Assembly (NCBI GenBank): GCA_963753105.1
Contig: CAVWBD010000003.1
Location: forward strand, 412,714 to 476,713
Length of the DNA: 64,000 nucleotides
Direction of reading: 5' to 3'
DNA from: SZUA-36 sp963753105
Lineage (GTDB): Bacteria > Pseudomonadota > Gammaproteobacteria > Xanthomonadales > SZUA-36
Under the pieces are notes generated by a model. It had not been told where the DNA came from and ran no database searches. It worked only from the letters and a program-made list of their open reading frames with translations. The position numbers and the translations under genes are program-made. Position 1 is the stretch's first letter, and every line of letters begins with the position of its first letter. Shown one piece after another: positions 27,248 through 37,400 of the stretch.

Positions 27248-29674
27248 TCATTCCTCGATATCCCGCACTACCCGGAAACCCGTGAAGTCGTTGCGGTCGC
27301 CATTCTTCAGGTTGAAACGGGCCGGTAGCCGGATTTCCCGGCTGCCCGTGATCCAGGAACCGCCACGGGTCATGTGCGAACTGCAAATGCCACGCCCCCA
27401 GGCGCTGCCGTCCGCGGGCGCATCCAGGTAGGACAGGTTCATGCAGTCCGCGGTCCATTCCGAAACGTTGCCGGTCGTATCGAACAGACCGAATGAATTG
27501 GCCTTGAATGAACCTGCCGGGGCCGTTCCCAACGAAAGTTTGTCGCTGCACGCTTCGTGTTGCCAGCGGAAGCCGGTTTCGGCGCCGGCGATATTACCGA
27601 ACTCACATACGCGATTGGCATTACCACCCGGCCAGTCACTTTCTTCACCGGCCCGGGCCACGTATTCCCACTCGCTCTCGCTGGGCAGGCGATACTGCTG
27701 GCCGGTTCTTTCATTGAGCCACTGCAGGTATTCCCAGGAATCGGCCCACGACACCATGATCACCGGCCGGCTGCCCCGGCCCCAGCCATTGTCCGTGGGC
27801 CTTTCGCTGCAACCGCCATCATCGTAACAGGCGTCCCACTCGGCCATCGTGACCTCGTAAAGGCCCACTGCAAACGGTTTGCCGATGGTCACCCTGCGGC
27901 GTGGTTTTTCAACTTCCAGCGCCAGCTCCGAAGAATCGTCCGAACCCTGCCAGAATAGGCCAGCAGGCACGACGACCATGGCCGGGCAGCTCGTGCAATC
28001 GCGGAATGTCTTGCCCGGGCGCAGGTCCAGGGCATCCATGTGTTGCAATGCAGAGGCGATGTTGGCGCCATCCGGGAAGGCATCGATGTATGCCTGGTAG
28101 GCGTCCAGGGTATTGAGCTTGCGGGCCGCCTGGAATGCCTTGTCGTCATCGCTTTGAGCCTGTAACAGACGGCGCACGCGCTTGGCTTCCTCGATGTGCA
28201 GGCCCGCAGGGTAATCGTTGATATAAACATCGAGAGACGCAATTGTGCGTTCGCCGATGGCGGTCTCCCATGCCAGGTTTTCCAGCCTTTCGCGTTCCAG
28301 CCTGTCACGCTCTTTCTTTGCCTCGGCTTGCCGGATCGCGTCAATGCGCTGCAGAGCCTGCGCCTGGTGAATACCGTTGGGAAACAGTTCAAGGTAGTCC
28401 TCGTAGGCAGGAATGCTGTCCTCGGCACTCAGTTCCTGCCAGGTTTTCTCGTCCAGGATATCCAACTGGGTCTGTGCCTGTTCCAGGTACATCGATTCCG
28501 GGAAATCCGCCATGAATCGCCGGTAACCCGATATGGTGTCGGCATCGAGCGCCCCCTGCCAGCGTCTCAGTTCTTCGGGCAAAGGCCGGTAGGCCGGTGG
28601 CGCTGCTTGTTGTGCGCCCGTTCCAGCGCTGTCCTGAACAGACACCGCGGACGAATCATCAGATGGCTCACCGAACAGCAGGTAAATACCGATGGCAATC
28701 ATCGTCACGACAAAAATGGCCAGCAGGGTCATCGGCAGCCATTCACGGCCTTCCTTTACGTACTCCCTCGTGCTGCCCTTGGCAACCACTTCACGGTGCC
28801 ACTCAAGGCCCTTGAATGATTTTCTCCATTGCCCGATGCTCCGTGGCCGGTCCCGAATTTCCAGTTGCAGGCCCAGCTCCACCGCGTCGGTCAAACCACC
28901 ATATTGCGCTACCGGGGCCAAATCACGGAATGCCGCCAGGGGGTCATCTTCACCGGCCCCCAGGGCATCCTGTCTTTGAGCCGCAGGAACCGGGATTCGC
29001 CCCGTGACACAACGATAAAGCGTTGCGGCGAGACCATAGATATCGGTCCATGGGCCAATACTGCCATCTGTCCGTGATTGCTCGGGGGCGGCGTAGCCCT
29101 CGCTGCCAAAAGTATCCGGGAGAATTTCTCCGCTGGCCGCGACACCAAAATCCAGCAGTACCGGCTGACCGCTTTCGGTCATGTAAACGTTGGCTGGCTT
29201 GATATCCTGGTGAACGATACCCTGGTGATGCAGGTATTCGAGCGCATCCATCAATGGCAGCAACAGCGCCTTGGCCGCATCACGGTCCATCACACCACGG
29301 TTTTCGAGCCGCAGATGCAGTGCCTGACCCGGGTAATAGGGCATCAGGAAATAAGCCGTTCCATTGGCCTCGAAATAACGCAGCACCCGGACGATATTCG
29401 GGTGTTCCAGCGCTGCGACAATACGTGCCTCGTTCAGAAATACTGCCAGGCCGGCCGAAAAGGCCTGTCCGGATTCTTCATCTGCGGGTATGACCCTGCC
29501 ATCTGTGTCCCGCACGGCGTGTTGCCGGGGCAGGTATTCTTTAAGCGCAAAGCGCGTGCCGATGGCCGGATCGGTCACCAGGTAGGTAATAGCAAACGTA
29601 CCAATACCGAGAATTTCATTAATCTGCAAATCACCGATATGGGCGCCGGGCTGTAAGGTCATCGAGGGGTTCAT
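27248..29674 (-). CDS. Transmembrane Ser/Thr kinase with C-terminal SUMF1 (formylglycine-generating-like) domain
   Basis: An 808-residue receptor-type kinase. Residues about 15-280 form a Hanks-type kinase: GIGTFAITYLV loop, the lysine in RFALKEYLP, catalytic HQDIKPANV (Gln for the usual Arg) and DFGVA. A membrane helix follows near residues 316-336 with positive charge before it, putting the kinase in the cytoplasm. The outside part has several TPR/YbgF-like repeats (YRRFMADFPESMYLEQAQ; YEDYLELFPNGIHQAQAL) and then a SUMF1/FGE-sulfatase domain (VVPAGLFWQGSDDS; SFGLFDTTGNVSEWTADC; RGGSW). It overlaps the FHA gene by four bases; FHA proteins next door are the expected readers of its phosphothreonines. 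Confidence 0.92.
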   Translation of the reverse strand: MNPSMTLQPGAHIGDLQINEILGIGTFAITYLVTDPAIGTRFALKEYLPRQHAVRDTDGRVIPADEESGQAFSAGLAVFLNEARIVAALEHPNIVRVLRYFEANGTAYFLMPYYPGQALHLRLENRGVMDRDAAKALLLPLMDALEYLHHQGIVHQDIKPANVYMTESGQPVLLDFGVAASGEILPDTFGSEGYAAPEQSRTDGSIGPWTDIYGLAATLYRCVTGRIPVPAAQRQDALGAGEDDPLAAFRDLAPVAQYGGLTDAVELGLQLEIRDRPRSIGQWRKSFKGLEWHREVVAKGSTREYVKEGREWLPMTLLAIFVVTMIAIGIYLLFGEPSDDSSAVSVQDSAGTGAQQAAPPAYRPLPEELRRWQGALDADTISGYRRFMADFPESMYLEQAQTQLDILDEKTWQELSAEDSIPAYEDYLELFPNGIHQAQALQRIDAIRQAEAKKERDRLERERLENLAWETAIGERTIASLDVYINDYPAGLHIEEAKRVRRLLQAQSDDDKAFQAARKLNTLDAYQAYIDAFPDGANIASALQHMDALDLRPGKTFRDCTSCPAMVVVPAGLFWQGSDDSSELALEVEKPRRRVTIGKPFAVGLYEVTMAEWDACYDDGGCSERPTDNGWGRGSRPVIMVSWADSWEYLQWLNERTGQQYRLPSESEWEYVARAGEESDWPGGNANRVCEFGNIAGAETGFRWQHEACSDKLSLGTAPAGSFKANSFGLFDTTGNVSEWTADCMNLSYLDAPADGSAWGRGICSSHMTRGGSWITGSREIRLPARFNLKNGDRNDFTGFRVVRDIEE

Positions 29675-31095
29675 GACGGTTCTGACTCCTGTTTAACCAA
29701 CTTGAGAGACAGACAGACGTCACCAAGGCAGATTTGAGCGCCGGCATCCACGTACATGACCTCACCCGGCAGACAGGGCACCCGGTTGATATACACCCCG
29801 TTACTGGAACCGAGATCGGACAGGGTCATCGTATCGCCCCGGCACACCAGGCGGGCGTGACTACGGCTGATGGCGGCATGTTCGATACGGATGTCTGCCT
29901 CGCCCCTGCCAATAACGATATCAAACTGTTCCGTATCAACAGCGCAGAAATACCGTGATCTGCGGCCGCTTCCCATATCACCCTCGAGCAGTGCAAGGCC
30001 GTTGCAACCGGCAGGCAGGTTGTCCATGTCCGGTAATTCATCTTCGCCATCCCGGCCCGAACGTGGAGCCACGACACTGGCTGCCGCTCTGCCTGACAGT
30101 CGCACCGTATCCGGTTCGTCTGAGGCAGGCTGGACCAGGCCGACCGGTGCATTTGCACCTTGTCTGCGGGCGTACTTCCTGAAGTTCACAAAGATACCCC
30201 AGGCCAGGGCCGCCAGCACAACGAGTCCGGCCAACTGCAACCACCAGGGGATCACATCGGATGCCGGCCTCGGCTCAGGTGTGACCAACGGTTGCGGAAC
30301 AGGCTCGATGCTGTTGGCCGATGGCTCAGGTGACGGGGCGGGTTCTTGATCAACCTCGCCAGGTTGTGCAGTATCAGTCTCCGTGATATCGGGCTGCGTT
30401 ATGGGCAGCTGTACTTCGGTTTCTTCCGCTTCACCAGGCGGCACCACGCAAGCCGCACTCGGCACACTGATCTGCAATGCTTCAAAAGTATCGCGCAACA
30501 CATCTCCATCGAAAATCAATGGTGCTTGACCGGGAACCGGTTTCTGCAGGCCAATAGCCAGGGTCATGCCAGACAGGTTGCCACAGCCATCCAGGATCGC
30601 ACCGGTCAAGTAGGGCAGGGATTCTCCAGCTTGCATTGGGACCTTCAACGGCGGTGCTCCTGCTGCTATCAGGCGAGCCGGGGGGAAGGCCTGGAAGTGC
30701 GCGCCATCTGCATAAAGGTCATGGATTCGCGAAAGCCTGATGCCCGGGCGTTTCAGTCCATCGACTGACAAAATCGCCAGCCCGGTATCCGGCGACCATG
30801 CTTTTACCGTCCCCGGGCGCCCGTTGCTTGCGATATCGGTGCCGCCATCCAGCACGATGATCTCCGCAGCCCCGGTGACGAATTCACTCGGCACCAGCAC
30901 CAGACCATCGTCGGAGACTACGACACCTGTGGCAGGTTGTACGCGATCAGCTGAAATCAGCTTCAGGACCAGCACCACTGAGGGAGAAATCTGCCCATCC
31001 TGAATTGCGCCAACTGGCGTCCATGGCAAAGCGCTCGCCAGTATCAGCGCAACCAGAGAACCAGTCATCCGCTTGGGTTTACGTATCACGAGCAT
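29671..31095 (-). CDS. Degenerate HtrA/trypsin-like domain, membrane helix and FHA domain
   Basis: 474 residues. A signal sequence (GSLVALILASALPW) precedes a periplasmic beta-barrel resembling HtrA/trypsin proteases (ATGVVVSDDGLVLVPSEFV; DTGLAILSVDG). The catalytic His (usually in TNAHVV) is replaced in VPSEFV, and the Ser motif GNSGGP appears as DGCGNLSGM, so it is probably not a protease. A Pro/Glu-rich linker leads to a membrane helix near residues 284-306, followed by FRKYARRQ, putting the C-terminus in the cytoplasm. The last about 110 residues are an FHA domain (FDIVIGRGEADIRIEH, SRSHARLVC, LGSSNGVYIN) that should bind phosphothreonine made by the kinase encoded downstream. Confidence 0.85.
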   Translation of the reverse strand: MLVIRKPKRMTGSLVALILASALPWTPVGAIQDGQISPSVVLVLKLISADRVQPATGVVVSDDGLVLVPSEFVTGAAEIIVLDGGTDIASNGRPGTVKAWSPDTGLAILSVDGLKRPGIRLSRIHDLYADGAHFQAFPPARLIAAGAPPLKVPMQAGESLPYLTGAILDGCGNLSGMTLAIGLQKPVPGQAPLIFDGDVLRDTFEALQISVPSAACVVPPGEAEETEVQLPITQPDITETDTAQPGEVDQEPAPSPEPSANSIEPVPQPLVTPEPRPASDVIPWWLQLAGLVVLAALAWGIFVNFRKYARRQGANAPVGLVQPASDEPDTVRLSGRAAASVVAPRSGRDGEDELPDMDNLPAGCNGLALLEGDMGSGRRSRYFCAVDTEQFDIVIGRGEADIRIEHAAISRSHARLVCRGDTMTLSDLGSSNGVYINRVPCLPGEVMYVDAGAQICLGDVCLSLKLVKQESEPS

Positions 31096-31100
31096 CCAGT

Positions 31101-31847
31101 TCAGGGGGAATACAGCCGGTTGATCAGGTTATCCAGGCAATACTGGCCGGAACGGTTCAGCGTGGTTTCCTCGCGACCCTGGATCAGGTTCTGCAGGAAC
31201 ACCAGGATGGCGGCCATGATCAAAGCCAGCAAGGTGGTCGAAAATGCCACGCCCAGGCGTTCGGTGACCTGGTACAACATTTCCGGGCTCTGGGCGTTGG
31301 CCCGGTCACCGGCATAGTTCAGCGCCAGCATGATACCGACCACGGTGCCGATAAAGCCGAGTGACGGGATCAGCCAGGTGATGTAACGCACCATGTTGTA
31401 ACGCAAGTCGAGTTCGTGCAAAAACAGTTCCAGGCTGGAATTCAACAGCGCGTTGGTCTGGTCCACCGACTGACCGAGGTTGAAGTTGAGCACGCAGCGC
31501 TCGATCAGGCGTGGCAGGAAGCAGGTCTCCCGGTACCTGCTGCCGCGCACCTTCTGATAGATCGGTGTCATGTCGTCACCGGGCCGCAGAACGGTTTCGT
31601 CGTCGAGCGGCAGGTAGTCGTGGCTGAACTGGCTCTCTTCGAGACGACCGGCGTGCCAGCGCAGGGCCAGTTCACCCAGACCGACAAAAAACGCCAGCCA
31701 CAGCACGTTCTGCACCGTGAACGGCCACGACGGGCGGTTGATATCCAGCATGATGGCGGCCGCATCCGGTGGCAATACTCGCGCCAGCAGGGCAATGACC
31801 AGCAAGGCCGAAACCAGGCTGACTAAAATTGTAATTTGACGTGTCAT
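31101..31847 (-). CDS. MotA/TolQ/ExbB-type proton channel protein
   Basis: About 248 residues with four membrane segments. The diagnostic block WLIPSLGFIGTVVGIMLAL (third helix) and LGVAFSTTLLALIMAAILVF (fourth) match the MotA/TolQ/ExbB family, which builds pentameric proton-driven motors with a D-containing single-helix partner (MotB, TolR or ExbD). No TolR/ExbD gene is present; instead two vWA proteins with a TolR-like helix lie just upstream, and I infer that they take that place. I prefer ATG at 31847 (AAGGA upstream); a TTG at 31889 that overlaps the FHA stop is the alternative. Confidence 0.88.
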   Translation of the reverse strand: MTRQITILVSLVSALLVIALLARVLPPDAAAIMLDINRPSWPFTVQNVLWLAFFVGLGELALRWHAGRLEESQFSHDYLPLDDETVLRPGDDMTPIYQKVRGSRYRETCFLPRLIERCVLNFNLGQSVDQTNALLNSSLELFLHELDLRYNMVRYITWLIPSLGFIGTVVGIMLALNYAGDRANAQSPEMLYQVTERLGVAFSTTLLALIMAAILVFLQNLIQGREETTLNRSGQYCLDNLINRLYSP

Positions 31848-31885
31848 GCTAAAACCTGTGTCCTTGTTTGATGGTCCACGCAAAC

Positions 31886-32302
31886 TCAAGCGCGTGGCTT
31901 TTCTTCAATCCTGCCCGTTGCCGGGTTACGCCTGGGCTTGCGTAGCGGCTCACCGGCGTCATTCAATCCCGCCTGTTCACCGGCAGCAATATGTTTTTTC
32001 TGCAAGGCAAAAGGCCTGTCTGCCAGCCTGACATTCGCCTCGCCGGCAAACAGCGATGTGAGTTGCTGCAAGTCCACCGCGTGTTCCCCGAACCGGATAC
32101 CATCCCCGATACACAAACCGGCCCTGTTAATACGGATCCATGTATCACAGCGCTGCAGGAAGGTCCCGTTACTCGATGCCTCATCACGCACCCATACAAG
32201 ACCGTCTTCCGCCAGTTCGATGCTGGCGTGGAACCGTGACACCGTCGGGTGCTCGATAATCAGGTCACAGGCCGGGTCACGCCCGCAGGTCTTGCTCTTC
32301 AT
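31886..32302 (-). CDS. Soluble FHA-domain protein
   Basis: 138 residues; the first 90 are an FHA domain with the phosphothreonine-binding loops CGRDPACDLIIEHPTVSRFH and ASSNGTF (Arg, Ser and Asn of the family all present). The tail is basic and Pro-rich (EPLRKPRRNPATGRIEEKPR) without a fold assignment. It has no signal peptide and is presumably a cytoplasmic reader of the kinase. The gene lies between the vWA pair and the TolQ-like gene, on the same strand. Confidence 0.88.
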   Translation of the reverse strand: MKSKTCGRDPACDLIIEHPTVSRFHASIELAEDGLVWVRDEASSNGTFLQRCDTWIRINRAGLCIGDGIRFGEHAVDLQQLTSLFAGEANVRLADRPFALQKKHIAAGEQAGLNDAGEPLRKPRRNPATGRIEEKPRA

Positions 32303-32384
32303 GTATACCTCGTCTCAAAGATAATCGGCATTGCGCAGTATAGAACATTCAAATCCCGGCAAAGGGGCCTGTTTGCAGCGGTGA

Positions 32385-33320
32385 TCATTGTGACAGGGCC
32401 AGGAAACCACCCGCGTTGGCACGCGCCAGGTTCTCCATGAAATCGACCGTGCCCTTGTACTTGAAATAATCACCGAGGGTAACGGCATGAATTTCCATCC
32501 CGCGGGTATTCGCCATAACGATATGCTGGATCAGGGCCCGCGGTGGCAAACCCTTGTTGTAGGTCGGGTTGGGTAGACCGTCACTGATCAATATGACTGC
32601 TTCTGCCGGACCGGCGAGCGCCTCGTCGAGCGCTCCGCTCAGCGATGATGATCCCGCGAACTGGCCGGCCAACTGGCGCACGAAACGCAGGGCCTGGGAC
32701 TTGTTGCGGCCATTCATCGGCACCAGGTCACCATCCTGCGGCCAGCGGTGATAGTTTGGCCCGGAATCCAGTTGCTGAAAACCCAGTATCCCGAATTGAT
32801 AACCGGGTTTCAGGGAGTCCAGCGCCCTGGCCACGGTGCGCGCCACCAGCGCCTCGTGTTCAGCCAGGTACTTGTTCATGTCCACCATCACCAGGATTCG
32901 GGTCTTGTCGGTTTTCAGCCCGAGAAAACGGAAAGTCACCAGGTTGCTGCCAAGCTCCTCGTCGGCCTCTTCCAGTTTCGGCGCCGGTGGTGGCTGCTCG
33001 GCATGCGCCTGCAACCGGGCGCGGATGACCTCGACCTCGCTCGACATGATCTCGTGTTCCGCCTGCAGTTCCAATTGCCGTTGCTGCGCGTTCTGCAGCG
33101 CCTGTTTGAGGCTGTCCATGCCGACCACCGTATCGTCCAGGTCCGCCTGGGTCTGGTTGGCCATCGATTCGATCTGTTCCAGGTGCCCCTCCAGCCTGAC
33201 TTCCTTTTGATAGTCCGGCATCAGCACGATGGTGATGATGATAAATGCACCCATGGCCGAGGCGAACAGGTCAATCGCCGACAGGGAGTAGACACCCAGG
33301 CTCCGCAGGCGTGTTCTCAT
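32385..33320 (-). CDS. Membrane-anchored coiled-coil vWA protein, degenerate MIDAS
   Basis: 311 residues. The N-terminal helix (SLSAIDLFASAMGAFIIITI, residues about 12-32) carries an acidic residue at its start, as ExbD/TolR helices do. A coiled coil of about 85 residues (HLEQIESMANQTQADLDDTV and following) leads to a vWA fold (ILVMVDMNKYL; AVILISDGLPNPT; EIHAVTLGDYF). The metal-site motif DxSxS is replaced by DMNKY, so metal binding is doubtful. Its start overlaps the stop of its paralogue by four bases, and the two share the whole architecture. Confidence 0.87.
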   Translation of the reverse strand: MRTRLRSLGVYSLSAIDLFASAMGAFIIITIVLMPDYQKEVRLEGHLEQIESMANQTQADLDDTVVGMDSLKQALQNAQQRQLELQAEHEIMSSEVEVIRARLQAHAEQPPPAPKLEEADEELGSNLVTFRFLGLKTDKTRILVMVDMNKYLAEHEALVARTVARALDSLKPGYQFGILGFQQLDSGPNYHRWPQDGDLVPMNGRNKSQALRFVRQLAGQFAGSSSLSGALDEALAGPAEAVILISDGLPNPTYNKGLPPRALIQHIVMANTRGMEIHAVTLGDYFKYKGTVDFMENLARANAGGFLALSQ

Positions 33321-34247
33321 CGCGAGACCCCCACGAAATCACCGTTGTTCAAACGGGCCAGCGTCTGCATGAACAGCACCAGGTTGCGGTTGTGCGTGTA
33401 ATCGCCGATCGCCACGGTGTGAATCTCGGTTTGCCGGAAACGGTTCAGCTCGGTGATGCTGCCGATGATAAAACCGGGTGGGGTGTTCGGCTCACCGTCG
33501 CTCATCAGGATAATGGCGTCGGCAGGATATTCCAACGCGGCCTGCATGGCGAAATGGGTCGGAGTTGAGCCAACGAACTTGCGCACCAGCGAGTGGGTAA
33601 ACGAGGTCGCCAGTTCGAGATTTTCCCGGGTCGCCGGTACCAGGCTCGTGTCATTCGGAAAGCTCCACAGCACCGGTTGCGGATTGCCGTGGTAACCGAC
33701 GATGGCAAACTGGTTGCTTGCATCCAGTGGTTCCAGCACCTCCAGCACCGATTCAACCATCAGGTCTTCGTATTGCAACATGCTGCCCGACATGTCCACG
33801 ACGATGACGAAGGACTTGACCTCGGTCGCCAGGCCCAGGATCGAGAACTCGACACCGTGGGTCAGGGCCTCGGGCTCAGGCTCCGGCACTTCGATCTCTA
33901 CGGGTTCCGTGATATCCGCCGGTATGGCCGCCAACTGCATGCGCACGTCCTGCAACTCCTGGCGCAACCTCGATACCTGCTGCTCACTGCCCAAGATTGG
34001 TTTCGGTCAACTGGTCCAGTTCGCTTTGTAACTCGTCCTGGCGGGCCCTCAAATCCTGCAGTTCGGCAGACGCCAAGCGGCGTTTTTCCATGACCTGCTG
34101 GGTGCGGTCAAAGGAATCATCCGGACCGGCGTGGCGGTAATAGGGGAACAGCAACATCACCAGCAGGATGAAGGCGCCCAGGGCCGAGGCGAACAGGTCG
34201 ATGGCCGAGGTCGAAAAAACAGCGGTGTCTCTTTCAGGGATTCTCAC
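33317..34247 (-). CDS. Membrane-anchored coiled-coil vWA protein, intact MIDAS, one frameshift
   Basis: Paralogue of the neighbouring vWA protein: N-terminal helix STSAIDLFASALGAFILLVM, coiled coil (DELQSELDQLTETN and following), then a vWA domain with an intact metal site (FVIVVDMSGSMLQYEDLM; IILMSDGEPNTPPG). The frame is broken by one extra base in the CCC at 33990-33992; removing it joins LTETNLG to SEQQVSRLRQE for about 309 residues, nearly the length of the paralogue. By analogy with TolR/ExbD the N-terminus is cytoplasmic and the vWA domain periplasmic. It is the first gene of the minus-strand operon, divergent from the CHAT gene. Confidence 0.85.
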
Positions 34248-34426
34248 GGCTCTTATTTGTTATAAATCTACGCCGTGATTGACAGCAGAACCGGGGTTTA
34301 TGTTCAATGGCTGGCCCGGTAACTGCAATCTGATTTGGATTCTGTGTTCCATGGGTCCTATGATACCTATCTTGGCAGCAACCCACGTTAAAATGTTGTT
34401 CACAAAAATGCCGGCAAATATGCTCA

Positions 34427-37400
34427 TTGAAAACACGAATCAAGCTTCCACGGACACGGTATAGGGCCTTGAGACCGGTACGGATTTCACACGACATTTT
34501 CAGCCTGGCCTGCCTGTTGGCCGGGCTGTGTTGCTGTGGGGTGACGTGGGCGCAAAACGCTGGTGCACCGATCACGGAGGAATACTTCGTGCAACAGGCC
34601 GCGGACGAAGCCCTGCTGATCAGGATCGATGCGTTCGAAGCGGAGTTTGAATCCACGATCAGGGGCGAGGAGGCCGAAGGCTTGCTGCGCTCGGACATCT
34701 CGAACAGCCGTATGGCCCCCGTTTTCCAGTACGTGCAACCACCGGCAAGCGCCCGCCAGCTTGGTATCGAACTCGCAAGCAGCAAGCAAACCAGCCGCAG
34801 CGGGTTTGAACTGCGATTGACCCGTTTGACCGTCTGGGACGAACGGAGTAACGCGGTCTCCCAGGCCTACCAGATGCTTTCTTTCGGTATGCAGACAGAT
34901 GCGGTGGGTACAGCGGCCAATTGGAGCGTCAAAATCAACAACCTGAGCAACGCCGCGCGGGTGTTCCGGCAATACGGCATGAACGAAATGCGGTTATGGT
35001 CCAGCTACCTGGCGGCGCACCTGGTGCACTACCAACTGCATGATTACAGCATGGCCTACCGCTTGAGCCGCGAAATTATCGCGGAACTCAACGTGACGCG
35101 TCTGCGGGACATCGAACTGGCAGCCTGGCAATTACAAAGTGCGGCGCTGATCGGTCTGAAACAGATCAACGCCTTGCCGGTCTCCACACGGAATCCCGAG
35201 CCGATTCAAACCTCCCTGGCGCATACGGCCCAACTGGCGGAGTCGATGGGTGCCCTGCAAGCGCAGGCACAGGCCCTCTACGACAGTGGCAGTGAATATG
35301 CCGAGGATGAGCGCTACGCAGAGGCCCTGGAGCAGTTTCGGCGCGCAGTGGTGATAGCCGATTCCGTGGGTGACACCGAGTTGTCCAAGCACGGCCGGGA
35401 AAGCATGGTGCAAATACACGGCACGCAAGGTGACACCCCGGCCTCCAGTGAAGTCCTGCAACAGATCGAGAGCCGACTGACCGGGCAGGGCGTAGGTGAT
35501 GAACTCGCCTTGAACCTGCTGGCGCAAGGACGCTTGTTGATCCGCAACTACCGCTACGCCGAAGCACGTGAAGTATTGACCCAGGCACTGGGCTACCAGA
35601 ACTACAGCGCCATACGCAAACAGCTGGACTTTGAACTGGCCAGCGTATTCTACGAGACTGGCCGCCTGGATGAATCGCTGGCATTGCTGCAGCAGGCAGC
35701 GGTCAGCGCGCATGGGCAAAAGCGCGCCAACTCGATCCTCGATAACGGCAATGCCATGGCCTTGCTGGCTGCTGTTCAGAGGGGCCGTGGCGCATTCACG
35801 GAGATGCGTGAGGCCCGCAGGACGCAAGGTCTGTATGACAACCAGCACGGACATTACCTGTACCAGCATGGCCTCGATGAACTGGCCGCAGACAGTACGG
35901 GTACGCAGCGCGCGCAGACCTACTTCCGGCAAAGTCTCGAGTCAGCCAGGCAGGTCGGGGACCGTGACCTGGCCGACCTGGCGCTGTTGCAGTACTGCCT
36001 GTTGGCCGATGCGGAGTTGTGCTCCCTTGCCAATATCGAAGCAGCTTACCAGCGCCTTGTTGCCGGTGGTATCCCGCGTCATGCGCTTGAAGCCATGTAC
36101 CTGCGTGCGCGGCTGATGGCCCGCCGGGGACAGACATGCCAGTGCGATCGACACCATGCATACGCTGGTGGACGAGATTCACTTCATGCGTCACTCACTG
36201 CCTGGAGTGCTCGGTGCCTGGTACCAGGCACGGCACGAAGCCCTGTTCGGCTTTTACCTCGACCTGCTGGTCGGCTCGGGTGAACAGAGCGCCGCGACCG
36301 GGATCGACTCCTTGCTGGCCCTGAGCAAAATCCGCCTGATCGATGGTTATGACCCTGCTGAACCCGGTCCGGACCCCGGCGTGCGTCGATGTGCAATCTC
36401 TACGGGCGCAACTGGCCGAGCGCGCCGCGTGCAGTGCCAGCCAATGCGACACGGGCAACGGCTGATGGCATCAACCAGGCGCTTGCTGAACTTCGAAAGC
36501 CGTTCAGGAACGCAATTTGCATACCTGTCGAAGAACGGTATCAGGACCTATCTGCGCAGCCTCGCCAGCAACGAGGTACTGCTGACCTACCACGTCAGCG
36601 CGGATACCGCCCAGGCTCTGGGTCGGCCACAGGGGCAGGGTGGTGCGACGTGCGCTCGACGGACCAGGGTCCATTTACCGGCAACTCCGGGAAGCGCATG
36701 GACTGCTCGCTCAACTCGGGCGAAACCGCGTTCATTGAAACCATGGACAGGCTTGGCCAGCGCCTTCTTGGGCCCGGTTGCCGACCTGATCGATGACAGG
36801 ATTTACTGGATTCCCGCCGGTCCATTGCTGGGCCTGCCACTGGATGCCATGCGTCTGCAAGGCCACTACCTGGCCGAAAAACACAATGTTACCAATGTGT
36901 TGTCGTTTCCAGCCAGCCCGGATCCGGGCCAGGCACTTGCAGACCGGGACCCATCGACAGCGTTTTCGTGGCGGGTTACCCGCAGGATTTCTCAGCAAGG
37001 TTATGCCACGCAATTTGATACCACGGATGAAATCCGCGCCATGGTGGATATATTTGTCGGACCGGGTCTGAACATCGTGCAGGGCGCTGCGTTGTTGCCC
37101 GATGAATTCCAGGACCAACGCTTCAAACAGGCCAGCCTGGCCCACCTGGCAATGCCCGGTGTGATTGATCTGCATGATCCTGCACGTTCCAGCCTGGAAC
37201 TGTCCGGGACCGAAGACGGCCCAGACGAACCCCGTACCGCCTGGAAGGTATCCAGCCACGATCATTGGACACCCGGCTGGCATTCCTCAGTTCAACGAGG
37301 ACAACAGGCGTTCCACGCTCCGCGTTTCAGCAGCAAACCGGGTCTGATTGCCGATTTCGGCAACGCGGGCGCACGGGCAGTGATCGCCGATCTATGGGAT

